Origin: Thermanaerothrix solaris | GTDB lineage: Bacteria; Chloroflexota; Anaerolineae; Anaerolineales; Anaerolineaceae | Length of the DNA: 64,000 nt | Assembly: GCF_032334255.1 (NCBI RefSeq) | Contig: NZ_JAUHMF010000002.1 | Span: 744,001-808,000, forward strand | Reading direction: 5' to 3' | In this document: positions 1 to 8,179 of the stretch, piece after piece | Position numbering within the stretch: position 1 is the stretch's first letter | Layout of the letters: the number at the start of each line of letters is the position of its first letter | Program-made: the position numbers and the translations under genes | The notes under the pieces: model-generated | Database searches by the model: none | Seen by the model: the letters and a program-made list of their open reading frames with translations, nothing else | Told to the model about the DNA's origin: nothing

Positions 1-2
1 AA

Positions 3-1292
3 ATTCTTACCTACAACGGTAATAGATATGCATTAACTCTTTTCTCAAACCTGGCTGATTTACTTGGACCAAGGTTTAATGGCTTCTTGCCAGGTATCAT
101 GCTTGTCCTATGGCTGTTGGGGCTAGCTTTTTTGCTGAAGACAAGTTTTGAGGTCTTTTCAGTTCGGGTTCTTTCCAAGCCCGTGTTTGCTTTTTGGTTG
201 GCTGAAATCCTTGCTTTCTTTACCCTTTATCAGACTCCTGACATTGCACAGTCATTATATTGGCGGTCGGGGATGCTACCCTATTTTGCTCCTGTTGTTG
301 CGAATGTATTGCTTCTCTTAGGGGTGTCTCAAAGTGCGCTTCGATCTTGGAGTCTATGGAGCGCTGGAATTTTAGCGTTTTTCTTTTCATGGCTAAGTGG
401 TGGTTTTTCGGAGACTGGTGTGATGTTTCAAGCAGGGCTTTGGGGGGCTATATTTGTCATTATTTGGTTTAATCGTAATCGTGCAGGGCGCATGCGGTAT
501 ATTTCACAAATAATGCCTTTAGTAATTGCTGTATTGGTTGGAACAATCATTGCGGCAATCACATTGGCGTTTTCTCCTACGCTTCAAGATCGAAATTTGC
601 CTTCCCCAGTTTTGAGCCGAATATCAAAGAGCCTTTCAATGGCGGGGTGGAATACGTTTTTGTTTTATTACCTAATGCTTCGACGAAAGACACTGCCCAT
701 GTTACTCAATCTGGGATTGTTTATGTTTTTAGGATTGTCTTGGGCTCCACAAATGGATAAAAATTGGCTGTCTATAAGGAATGTATTTTTAGCGTGGATT
801 ATAGGTGCGGCGATCACCTTTCTATCTATGCTTCCTTTTGCCTATGTACAGCAATCTTATCCTGAGCCTCGGGCTGTGATCATTATGCAATGGATTGCCA
901 CTGTGATAGTGTCACTGTCAGGTTGGTGGACTGGAGGATGGCTCAAACAGGTTCTATTATCCAATCTTAAAGGGAAAACCAATTTTCTCTATAACCTCTC
1001 CTTCCTAGTTCTACTGTTTTTATGCCTGTTTCCAGTTTGGGAATCAAGACAAATATATAATGATTTACCTCGGTATCAAAAGTGGGCCGCATTTTGGGAT
1101 CGTCGGGACGCTCAACTACGAGACTTGGCTCGCCAAAATGTCCATGAAGTTCAGGTGATTGAGATTGATCATATCATCCCTAATGTCGGCGATCTCTCCC
1201 CTGATCCTGGATATTGGTATAACCAATGTGCTTCCAGGTATTATGGCGTCCAATCCATCTCCGCGAGTTTACCCGGTTGGGGTGAGAAATGA
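3..1292 (+). CDS. polytopic membrane protein, DUF6056-like (5' end outside window)
   Basis: The reading frame is open from the first bases, so the gene begins before the window; the TTG at 87 is internal. The product is very hydrophobic, with roughly nine or more membrane segments ending in a short soluble tail of about 75 residues. A motif near the visible start (LYWRSGMLPYF) and a following GGFSE stretch recall DUF6056-type membrane proteins, often found in surface-polysaccharide regions. That assignment rests on motif memory only. Base composition is more AT-rich than in the genes that follow, which may mean a different origin. It ends 99 bp before the nuclease gene. No enzymatic role can be read from the sequence. 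Confidence 0.6.
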   Translation: MLTYNGNRYALTLFSNLADLLGPRFNGFLPGIMLVLWLLGLAFLLKTSFEVFSVRVLSKPVFAFWLAEILAFFTLYQTPDIAQSLYWRSGMLPYFAPVVANVLLLLGVSQSALRSWSLWSAGILAFFFSWLSGGFSETGVMFQAGLWGAIFVIIWFNRNRAGRMRYISQIMPLVIAVLVGTIIAAITLAFSPTLQDRNLPSPVLSRISKSLSMAGWNTFLFYYLMLRRKTLPMLLNLGLFMFLGLSWAPQMDKNWLSIRNVFLAWIIGAAITFLSMLPFAYVQQSYPEPRAVIIMQWIATVIVSLSGWWTGGWLKQVLLSNLKGKTNFLYNLSFLVLLFLCLFPVWESRQIYNDLPRYQKWAAFWDRRDAQLRDLARQNVHEVQVIEIDHIIPNVGDLSPDPGYWYNQCASRYYGVQSISASLPGWGEK

Positions 1293-1391
1293 GCGCCTCC
1301 CTGACCAAGTCGCATTTGCATCCTCACTCTCACCGTGTTAAAATATGAACAACGGTGGTTTATCCGGGTTACCCACGTGTCGAGGTCTGGT

Positions 1392-1994
1392 ATGCCCAAA
1401 ATGGTTGAAGTTGTTATTGATAGCGTTCGCGTCAGCCTCACCAACCAGCAGCGGATTGTTGTCTTACGTGAGATCAATGCCGAGCGCTATTTGCCGATCT
1501 GGATTGGCCCGTATGAGGCCGAGGCGATTACCATTGCCCTGCAAGAAATCGAAGTGGCGCGTCCTCAAACACATGATCTGCTCAAGAACGTATTGAATAC
1601 CCTGAATGCACGGCTGTTGCGGGTGGAAGTCGTTGCTCTGCGTGATGACGTGTTCTACGGTAATCTGGTGGTGGAGCACAACGGCGAGGTCCTTAATATT
1701 GACTCGCGACCCTCAGATGCGCTGGCTTTGGCTGTTCGGGCGCACGTGCCCATTCTGGTGGCACGCGAAGTGATGGACGCCGCTAGCATCACCCCCGAGA
1801 AAGACCTCCAAGTCTCTGAAGAACCGACCGAACCCACATCAAAGACTGAGAATCTCGATGAGGTGACGGACGAGCGCCTCTCAGTATTTGAGGATTTCTT
1901 GCAGAAATTGAACATTGGGGATCTCGATAACTCCGAAAGCGACGAGGAAGGAGATGAAGAGAACCCCGATGAAGAGCCACCCGAAAAACCCTGA
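1392..1994 (+). CDS. bifunctional nuclease family protein (BFN / DUF151)
   Basis: The 200-aa product carries a BFN (DUF151) domain over about residues 1-135. Visible landmarks are LPIWIGPYEAEAI, the RPQTHDLL segment and the IDSRPSDALALAVR block, which is the family hallmark. Homologues in plants and Thermotoga have DNase/RNase activity; the role in bacteria is not settled. The last 60 residues form an acidic tail rich in Glu and Asp, probably disordered. I chose ATG 1392 because GAGGT lies five bases upstream and the family begins with a short M-x-E-V strand; the frame is open further upstream. A strong terminator follows, so it is probably monocistronic. Confidence 0.9.
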   Translation: MPKMVEVVIDSVRVSLTNQQRIVVLREINAERYLPIWIGPYEAEAITIALQEIEVARPQTHDLLKNVLNTLNARLLRVEVVALRDDVFYGNLVVEHNGEVLNIDSRPSDALALAVRAHVPILVAREVMDAASITPEKDLQVSEEPTEPTSKTENLDEVTDERLSVFEDFLQKLNIGDLDNSESDEEGDEENPDEEPPEKP

Positions 1995-2010
1995 TGGATG
2001 GATCAATAAT

Positions 2011-2040
2011 CCGGGGTCTGCATGACCCCGGTTTTTTATT
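2011..2040 (+). terminator. Rho-independent terminator after the BFN gene
   Basis: An 8-bp perfect stem (CCGGGGTC / GACCCCGG) with a 5-nt loop is followed by a run of six T and then ATT. It lies 17 bp past the nuclease stop codon and separates it from the dnaB operon. Confidence 0.9.
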
Positions 2041-2119
2041 TTACCGAGAGAGGGTTTTCAGGGTATCATTATAAAAAATATTGGTGTGGCAGCGAGACCG
2101 ATAAGGAGAACAAAGGACG

Positions 2120-3493
2120 ATGGGCGAATTTCCCCCACTGGTAGAAGAAACGTCTTCTGCGCTTGAGCAGGCTCAACCTCATCACCGTGAAGCCGAAGAA
2201 GCGGTATTAGGGGCGGTGCTGATCAACCCAGAGGTATATTTCGACTTGGCGCAGATCCTGCGCCCGGAGGATTTCTACATCGCCCGCAACCGCTGGGTTT
2301 GGGAAGCCTTTGTCCATTTAACCGAGCATCGCATCCCCATTGACTACCTGACGGTTTGCCAGGTCTTGGAAGAAAAGGGCCACCTCACCGAAGTAGGGGG
2401 ACAGGCTTACCTGCTGGCGTTGATTAACCAGACACCAACCTCACTCCATGCTGAAGCCTATGCTCGTCTGGTGCAGGAAAGTGCGATCCGGCGGCGGATG
2501 TTAGCCGCGGCGAATGAACTGGCGCGTCTGGCGTTTGACCCACGTCGCTCTGTGGATACCATCATAGACGAAGCAGAGAAGGCGGTTTTCGGTCTGAGCG
2601 AACGCCGCTTGCAGCGCGATGTGCAGCCGATCCAAACTGTCCTTAGCGCCTATTATGACCGCATTGATCAACTCTCGCAACGCAGTGATGAAATCTACGG
2701 CGTACCCACTGGATTGATAGACCTGGATCGCTTGTTGGGCGGGATGCAGCGCTCGGATTTATTGATCGTAGCCGGGCGTCCCGGCTCAGGAAAGACCGGT
2801 TTTCTGCTCTCAGTCGCCAAAAATGCTGCTCAGCGTCATCGCAAGCGGGTGGCCATCTTTTCGTTAGAGATGTCGGCGGAACAGTTAGTGCAACGTCTAA
2901 TTGCCCAGGAAACCGGGATTGACACCCAACGCCTGCGTACCGGTAAGTTGACCGATGAGGAATGGCCGCTTTTTACCCATGCTATTGAAGTGCTCAGCGA
3001 TACCCATATCTGGCTGGATGACACGCCGGCGATCACGCCATTGCAGTTGCGCACCAAGTGCCGCCGCTTGCACCTGGAGTATGAATTGGATCTCATTATC
3101 GTGGATTACTTGCAATTGATGGCCGGAGATACGCGCTCGGAAAATCGCGTTCAGGAAGTGTCATATATTTCGCGCAATCTCAAAATTCTAGCCCGTGAGC
3201 TAAATGTGCCGGTGCTGGCAGCTGCCCAACTTTCGCGGGCCGTGGAGCAGCGTGCGGATAAGCGCCCCATGCTTTCTGACTTGCGCGAGTCGGGCAGCCT
3301 GGAACAGGATGCGGATGTGGTCATGTTTATTCATCGCCCGGAAGGCTTGGAAAAAGAGAGCCCGCGGCGGAACCTGGCCGAGATCATTGTGGCCAAGCAT
3401 CGCAATGGCCCGACCCATGGTGGGATTGAAGTGGTGTTCCTCAGCAACCTGGCTCGTTTCGATAACGCCGCCACCGTTCGTATGCCGGGCTAA
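2120..3493 (+). CDS. dnaB: replicative DNA helicase DnaB
   Basis: The 457-aa protein is the ring helicase that unwinds DNA at the replication fork. The N-terminal domain (about 15-125) starts with the typical HHREAEEAVLGAVLINPE helices. The RecA-like ATPase domain (about 190-455) has Walker A AGRPGSGKT near 218-226, the FSLEMS motif, Walker B LIIVDYLQLM and the LRESGSLEQDADVV motif with the arginine-finger region. Length is normal and no intein is present. ATG 2120 has AAGGAG upstream. A DnaD-like gene and a helicase loader follow at short distance, so the operon encodes the helicase together with its loading factors. Confidence 0.97.
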   Translation: MGEFPPLVEETSSALEQAQPHHREAEEAVLGAVLINPEVYFDLAQILRPEDFYIARNRWVWEAFVHLTEHRIPIDYLTVCQVLEEKGHLTEVGGQAYLLALINQTPTSLHAEAYARLVQESAIRRRMLAAANELARLAFDPRRSVDTIIDEAEKAVFGLSERRLQRDVQPIQTVLSAYYDRIDQLSQRSDEIYGVPTGLIDLDRLLGGMQRSDLLIVAGRPGSGKTGFLLSVAKNAAQRHRKRVAIFSLEMSAEQLVQRLIAQETGIDTQRLRTGKLTDEEWPLFTHAIEVLSDTHIWLDDTPAITPLQLRTKCRRLHLEYELDLIIVDYLQLMAGDTRSENRVQEVSYISRNLKILARELNVPVLAAAQLSRAVEQRADKRPMLSDLRESGSLEQDADVVMFIHRPEGLEKESPRRNLAEIIVAKHRNGPTHGGIEVVFLSNLARFDNAATVRMPG

Positions 3494-3514
3494 TTTGGAT
3501 AGAGGTGAGAGACG

Positions 3515-4219
3515 ATGGCGAGTTTTACGGGTTTTCCGGCGGGAAAGGTCGGACTGACGCGCATCCCTAACCCTTTCTTCACCGATTTATTGCCCGAGAT
3601 TGACCATTTGGGCGAACTGAAAGTGACCTTATATGCTTTCTGGTTTCTGGAGCATCTAGAAGGGGCAGTGCGGTATCTCTCTTATGAGGATTTTGCCACC
3701 GACCGGCGGTTGTTGCAGTGCTTTGGCGCGGACGAAGCCAGCGCCGGCGAAGCACTGCGCGAAGCGCTGGAACGGGCGGTGCAACGCGGAACTTTCTTAT
3801 GTGTCCACTATAAAGAGGGGCAACGCGAAAGCATGCTATATTTCCTTAACACACCGCGAGGACGCGCTGCGGTCGAGGCATTGAAGCGAGGTGAATGGCG
3901 ACCCGAACAGTTGAATCATCCCGAGGTAGCCCTAGAAATTGAACGACCGAACATCTTCCGTCTTTATGAACAGAACATTGGGCCATTGACGCCGATGTTG
4001 GCAGAAGCCCTGCGCGATGCGGAGCGCACGTATCCTATGGCATGGATTGAAGAGGCGATCCGCATTGCGGTTGAGAATAACGTGCGTCGTTGGCGCTATA
4101 TTGAGGCCATTTTGCGAGCCCGGATGGAGCGAGAAGGTCATGGAGCCGATTGGAGAGACCCTGAAACGAATCGCCGCAAATATATCGAAGGCGAGTATGG
4201 ACAATACGTCCGGCACTGA
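3515..4219 (+). CDS. dnaD: DnaD-domain replication initiation protein
   Basis: The 234-aa product ends in a DnaD/DnaB_2 domain (about 145-225): IFRLYEQNIGPLTPMLAE, then YPMAWIEEAI, then the hallmark NNVRRWRYIEAILRAR. The N-terminal 140 residues look like a winged-helix module (YAFWFLEH...). DnaD proteins remodel DNA and help recruit the helicase loader in Firmicutes, and related proteins occur in Chloroflexota. The gene sits 21 bp after dnaB and overlaps the start of the AAA+ loader gene, which supports a primosome role. Which part binds DnaA or the loader cannot be read from sequence alone. Confidence 0.85.
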   Translation: MASFTGFPAGKVGLTRIPNPFFTDLLPEIDHLGELKVTLYAFWFLEHLEGAVRYLSYEDFATDRRLLQCFGADEASAGEALREALERAVQRGTFLCVHYKEGQRESMLYFLNTPRGRAAVEALKRGEWRPEQLNHPEVALEIERPNIFRLYEQNIGPLTPMLAEALRDAERTYPMAWIEEAIRIAVENNVRRWRYIEAILRARMEREGHGADWRDPETNRRKYIEGEYGQYVRH

Positions 4220-5576
4220 GAGTTTGCCACCACGACAGTCGAATCTGCCCGGGGATCCCAACTGCCCTATTTGTCACGGCGTGGGCTTTGTTCGGCAGGA
4301 CTTGCCGGTGGGGCATCCGGATTTTGGCAAGTTGCAGTTGTGTGTTTGTCGGCAAACCGAGGTTGTGCGGAGTGAACGGGAAGCCTTGTATCGCCTGAGT
4401 AACCTGGAAGCCTTCCGCAATATGCGGTTTGAAACCTTTCAGACTCAGGGACGGCGTGGATTGGGGGATCGTCAAATTCAGTCCCTGGAACAAGCCTATC
4501 AAGTCAGTCGCCATTTTGCCCAAACGTTGCAGGGGTGGCTGCTGTTGATGGGCGGCTATGGCTGTGGCAAGACCCATTTGGCGGCGGCCATTGCAAATTT
4601 TGCGGTTGAGCAAGGGGTGCCGGTACTCTTTCTCACCGTACCTGACTTGCTGGATTGGCTACGCTTCGCGTTTGAAAGCACGGATGAAAACTTTGAGGCC
4701 CGTTTTGAGGAGATTCGCCACATCCGCTTGCTGGTGCTGGATGATTTGGGTACTCAAAATAGCACCCCTTGGGCGGCGGAAAAACTTTACCAGATCATCA
4801 ATTATCGCTATCTCTTGCGCTTACCCACCGTAATTACCACCAACCTGACCCTGGATGACCTGGATGGTCGCATACGTTCACGTTTGATGGACGCCGATTT
4901 GGTCACACGGGTGGAAATTCAGGCGCCAGATTATCGTGTTCCACTCAGTGAAGAGGCGCCTTCGCCGTTTTCCTCGCTGGATCTGCTGGCGGATCGCACC
5001 TTTGGCAATTTCAGCCTACGAGAAAATGAACCCCTTTCTCGAGAGGTGTTGGAGAGTTTGCAAAAGGCTTATGAAGCGGCCATGGCTTTTGCCGAATCCC
5101 CGCAGGGGTGGCTGGTGCTGATGGGCGATTATGGGTGCGGAAAAACACATCTAGCGGCGGCAATTGGAAATTACCGCAAGGGCTTGGGGGAAGCCCCCTT
5201 GTTTGTTGTCGTTCCCGATTTACTGGATCATCTCCGGGCGACCTTTGGCCCTGCCAGTACCATCTCGTATGATCGTCTCTTTGAGCAGGTGCGTAATGCC
5301 CCGCTGTTGATTCTGGACGATCTGGGTACCCAGAGTGCCACCCCTTGGGCCCGGGAAAAACTTTATCAGATCTTTAATCATCGTTACAATGCCCGCCTTC
5401 CCACGGTGATCACAACGTCCAGCACGTTAGAGGATTTGGATCCGCGTATCCGTAGCCGCATGCTGGATTTGCGATTGTGCCGTATTCACGCCATCTTGGC
5501 GCCGGCCTATCGGGTCATGCCGGTGTCCCCTGAGAGCAAAGGGGGGCGCAGTACACGGCGCGCGCGCCAGGCCTGA
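4197..5576 (+). CDS. helicase loader-like protein with two tandem AAA+ domains (DnaC/DnaI type)
   Basis: About 459 aa from ATG 4197, which has GAAGG five bases upstream; ATG 4140 is in frame but lies deeper inside dnaD. The N-terminus carries a CPICHGVGF...CVC cluster like the zinc-binding region of DnaI. Two complete ATPase modules follow. Module 1 has Walker A GGYGCGKT (119-126) and Walker B LVLDDLGT (Asp182-183). Module 2 has Walker A GDYGCGKT (310-317) and Walker B LILDDLGT (Asp374-375). Each ends with TVITT..TL.DLD.RIRSR, containing the sensor and arginine-finger regions. Usual DnaC/DnaI proteins (240-310 aa) have only one module. Both copies look catalytically intact. It probably loads DnaB. 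Confidence 0.88.
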   Translation: MDNTSGTESLPPRQSNLPGDPNCPICHGVGFVRQDLPVGHPDFGKLQLCVCRQTEVVRSEREALYRLSNLEAFRNMRFETFQTQGRRGLGDRQIQSLEQAYQVSRHFAQTLQGWLLLMGGYGCGKTHLAAAIANFAVEQGVPVLFLTVPDLLDWLRFAFESTDENFEARFEEIRHIRLLVLDDLGTQNSTPWAAEKLYQIINYRYLLRLPTVITTNLTLDDLDGRIRSRLMDADLVTRVEIQAPDYRVPLSEEAPSPFSSLDLLADRTFGNFSLRENEPLSREVLESLQKAYEAAMAFAESPQGWLVLMGDYGCGKTHLAAAIGNYRKGLGEAPLFVVVPDLLDHLRATFGPASTISYDRLFEQVRNAPLLILDDLGTQSATPWAREKLYQIFNHRYNARLPTVITTSSTLEDLDPRIRSRMLDLRLCRIHAILAPAYRVMPVSPESKGGRSTRRARQA

Positions 5577-5585
5577 AGCGAAATG

Positions 5586-5622
5586 GAAAGAAAAAAACAC
5601 TCGCCCCGCAAAGGGGCGAGTG
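5586..5622 (-). terminator. Rho-independent terminator of the ferredoxin gene
   Basis: Read on the minus strand, a perfect 10-bp stem (CACTCGCCCC / GGGGCGAGTG) is followed by seven T and then CTTTCC. It lies just beyond the ferredoxin stop and also sits at the convergent junction with the loader gene. Confidence 0.88.
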
Positions 5623-5647
5623 CGTTAGCGCCGGAGGGCAAAAACCA

Positions 5648-5821
5648 TTAAGCCTGGTGAATAGCCCCGTTAGGGCAGACCTCAGCGCAGTTGCCACAGT
5701 CCTGGCATTTCGCGGCATCAATCACGTACACGCCGTCTTTCTCGAAAATTGCGCCGTGTTCGCACTCGGTTTCGCATGCACCACAGGCAATGCAATCATC
5801 CGCATTAATCACATACGCCAT
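5648..5821 (-). CDS. 2[4Fe-4S] ferredoxin
   Basis: A 57-aa clostridial-type ferredoxin that carries low-potential electrons in the cytoplasm. Both cluster motifs are complete: CIACGACETEC (Cys10, 13, 16, 20) and CQDCGNCAEVCP (Cys39, 42, 45, 49). The proline that usually follows the fourth Cys of cluster 1 is replaced by Glu. ATG 5821 has a good AAGGAG eight bases upstream (5829-5834). The gene has its own promoter and terminator, so it is monocistronic and probably well expressed. Such ferredoxins serve pyruvate:ferredoxin oxidoreductase and hydrogenases in fermenting anaerobes; the partner is not in this window. Confidence 0.95.
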   Translation of the reverse strand: MAYVINADDCIACGACETECEHGAIFEKDGVYVIDAAKCQDCGNCAEVCPNGAIHQA

Positions 5822-5876
5822 AGTTAGTCTCCTTGGGATTGAATTAATCCGATTAATGTATCCAATTGCTGAGTGA

Positions 5877-5906
5877 AGGATAGCACAAAGAAAAGATCCC
5901 TGTCAA
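5877..5906 (-). promoter_or_regulatory. sigma70-type promoter of the ferredoxin gene
   Basis: On the minus strand, TTGACA (5906-5901) and TATCCT (5882-5877) are separated by 18 bp. The start codon is about 55 bases downstream. Confidence 0.7.
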
Positions 5907-5957
5907 TCCGAGGGTATGGGCCATTTGTCATAAAAATCGGCCTGAAAATGTCATCAT

Positions 5958-6674
5958 TTAGAGAGCACGCAACCAGTCAGAAAAGCCCCGGTAAAGTGCC
6001 CCGGCCAGAACGTGGTGGCTCTTTTGCATGATCCAGCCGAGCAATAGACCCTGGGCAAAGGCGATTCCTAAGGTTGTGATCATTGTGGCGATGGGAGCGG
6101 TGAGTACCCAGGGCAACCGCCATAACGCAAAGGCCAAGCCATTCACGACTAGCCCGGTGCGTGAACCCAGCCAGGCTGACCAGCGGGGCAGTAAATAGCC
6201 ACGGAAGATGCTTTCTTCCCCCACTGCCAAGATCAGGCTCATTATTAAGGCTTGCCCCTGTTCGTGGGAAATGCCCTTCAGGAGATGCATGAATTGCCCG
6301 CGCAGGAAAAGGGTGATGAAAATCAGCCCTAACCCTAACTGGAGTGCCGGCAGAAGGGTTGCCCGCCCCCAACCGGCACTCCGTAGGGGTTGCCCGCGGG
6401 CTACCAACGCCCCGAGATAGAGCAAGAGCGTCATCCCCATGATGTTGACTTGAGCGGCGGAGAGCGGGGAAACTGCCATTCCACCGGTGCGGAGGTAAAG
6501 AAAGGTACCGGCCAGTGTCAACCCAAACAATGCCGATGCGATGCCACCTTCGCGGCGGGGGTAACGAAAGACCAACGGGGGGTGGCGGAAGCGCGGGCTG
6601 AGGGTGAGCAACAAGGTGACGGCCACCACGCCCATTACTTCGATCAGGAACAACAGCCCTTCGCGCCAGGTCAT
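5958..6674 (-). CDS. CPBP-family intramembrane protein with altered catalytic motifs
   Basis: A 238-aa protein with about seven membrane segments. Motif 1 of CPBP (CAAX-type) proteases is present as GEESIFRGY (Glu153, Glu154, Arg158). The second motif, normally FxxxH, reads FALWR (Phe182...Arg186), and the third, normally with His and Asn/Asp, reads ALYRGFSDW. The histidines thought to act in catalysis therefore seem to be lost, so this may be an inactive family member or may use His220/221. ATG 6674 overlaps the bactofilin stop by four bases (ATGA), so the two are translationally coupled. Confidence 0.75.
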   Translation of the reverse strand: MTWREGLLFLIEVMGVVAVTLLLTLSPRFRHPPLVFRYPRREGGIASALFGLTLAGTFLYLRTGGMAVSPLSAAQVNIMGMTLLLYLGALVARGQPLRSAGWGRATLLPALQLGLGLIFITLFLRGQFMHLLKGISHEQGQALIMSLILAVGEESIFRGYLLPRWSAWLGSRTGLVVNGLAFALWRLPWVLTAPIATMITTLGIAFAQGLLLGWIMQKSHHVLAGALYRGFSDWLRAL

Positions 6675-7117
6675 GCTGATGAATTGTCCGTCCCTTCGGT
6701 GGATTTGTCGGGGGTGGGTTGACCTTCGGGCGGTTCGAGTTGCAAATCTACTTTCTCTTCCATGCGCACCTGCCCGCGCAGAAAGGCACCTTCTTCTGTG
6801 GTAAACGTCACGACCGTGACATCGCCCCACACGCGGCCGGTGGAGCGGATTTCCAATTTTTCGGCAATCACGTTCCCATAAAGCGTTCCGGCCACGACCA
6901 CGGTATTAGCGCGCAATGCTTCACATGTAACCCGACCGCTTTCGCCAATCACTAAGAGGCCGCGGAGGTGAATTTCACCCTCAAATATGCCCTCAATACG
7001 TACGCCGCCACTGCCGCGTAAACTGCCCGTCCAGGTCAGGCCAGGGCCAAGCACAGAGGTGATGCGTTCGGTGGGCGTAATGCCAGCCGCAGGTGGGGGG
7101 GAAGGTTTGCGAAACAT
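6671..7117 (-). CDS. bactofilin family cytoskeletal protein
   Basis: The 148-aa protein has the right-handed beta-helix core of bactofilins (about 22-120): repeated short strands such as GSGGVRIEGIFEGEI, VIGESGRVTCEALRANT, VVVAGTLYGNVIAEKLEI and STGRVWGDV. Short proline-rich N- and C-terminal tails flank it, as is usual. Bactofilins polymerise without nucleotide and scaffold cell-shape or envelope functions at the membrane. GGAGGT lies six bases before ATG 7117. It overlaps the CPBP gene by four bases. Whether the CPBP protein is its membrane partner is only an inference from the overlap. Confidence 0.92.
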   Translation of the reverse strand: MFRKPSPPPAAGITPTERITSVLGPGLTWTGSLRGSGGVRIEGIFEGEIHLRGLLVIGESGRVTCEALRANTVVVAGTLYGNVIAEKLEIRSTGRVWGDVTVVTFTTEEGAFLRGQVRMEEKVDLQLEPPEGQPTPDKSTEGTDNSSA

Positions 7118-7172
7118 GGATTCACCTCCAAGGTTTTTACCGTTCGGATATGCCGAGTGCAGGCATTATACC

Positions 7173-8174
7173 CTAAGGGGCTAGGTTGGGATCGGCCACA
7201 TACTGCCACCAATTGAAGGCGATCCCATCGCGCTGACCGGTAACATGAGGAAACAAACTTAGCCACCACAGGTGATGCAACCGCATATCGCCGTTGCCCC
7301 ATTCACTGCAATCCACCCATTGAGGTGCGCCACTCAGATCGGGAAAATTGCGCCAGTTGCGACAGCGACTGAGCACCGGGGTGGGGTTGCCCCAATCGTA
7401 ATCAGTGCGACTGTTGGGCGCGTAATGGACGGTGCCGCATTCAGCCTGGCCAGGATGGGTTTTTTCACAGCGAGTAAAGCGTTCCCAGAGGTTGGCATCA
7501 CCGCTAGTGCGTTGGAAGACGCGGTGAAGGATAAACTCTGCCCGATGAGCAAAGGCTTCTAACATCTCGCCCACGCCACGCTGATAGTTAAACCCCATGA
7601 TCAAAAAACGCCGTCCTGCGATTTGCCCGTTCGTTAAGGGTGGAGCGTTGCAAAAAAAGGGGTTTGGACCGGCCATAACCGATTCGTAAAACCCAAAGAA
7701 AGGTCCACCAAAGCACCAGACCTCGTCAATGATTCCATCGCGCACCTTCTCTAAAATACGGTAGGTTGAAAACAGACGGGTATAGTCCACTGTGTCGGGC
7801 TGATGCCCCTGACCGCGGTGTAAGGCGTCCAAATACGCCTCGGGGGTATAGATAAACCCATCCACTTTGGCGGGTATACCGTCCACGGTCACGCGCTCAG
7901 CGATTTGGTAATTGAGATAACCATAACTGACCGCTTGAATATCTGCGATGAAGGTTGCAATCAGATTTTCGGGCGAGTTCCAGCCCAGGGCTTCGATGAG
8001 CCGCTGCCCACCTTGTGAGGGAATTTGAGGGTTAAAGACAATCGTCAAAACCCGGCGGCGGATGGGCGTTGGAGTTTCTCCAACCGGTTCAGAGGGGGGA
8101 GAGGGAGGAGGCGATGGTGTGGGGGTGCCAAAGAGGGAACGCAGAAAATCTAGAAGGGCTTTTAGGATGTCCAT
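7173..8174 (-). CDS. conserved hypothetical protein with Pro-rich N-terminal linker
   Basis: I do not recognise a named family. The 333-aa product starts with a short amphipathic/hydrophobic stretch (DILKALLDFLRSLFG), then a Pro/Ser/Thr linker (about 20-40), then a globular domain with many aromatic residues (VWCFGGPFFGFYES, LHHLWWLSLFPHV, FNWWQYV) and five cysteines. The layout suggests an exported, membrane-tethered extracytoplasmic domain, but no clear signal peptidase site is seen. ATG 8174 lies just after the dnaG stop; a TTG at 8183 overlaps that stop (TTGA) and is an alternative start. It is read together with dnaG and precedes bactofilin by 55 bp. Confidence 0.7.
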   Translation of the reverse strand: MDILKALLDFLRSLFGTPTPSPPPSPPSEPVGETPTPIRRRVLTIVFNPQIPSQGGQRLIEALGWNSPENLIATFIADIQAVSYGYLNYQIAERVTVDGIPAKVDGFIYTPEAYLDALHRGQGHQPDTVDYTRLFSTYRILEKVRDGIIDEVWCFGGPFFGFYESVMAGPNPFFCNAPPLTNGQIAGRRFLIMGFNYQRGVGEMLEAFAHRAEFILHRVFQRTSGDANLWERFTRCEKTHPGQAECGTVHYAPNSRTDYDWGNPTPVLSRCRNWRNFPDLSGAPQWVDCSEWGNGDMRLHHLWWLSLFPHVTGQRDGIAFNWWQYVADPNLAP

Positions 8175-8179
8175 ATGGG

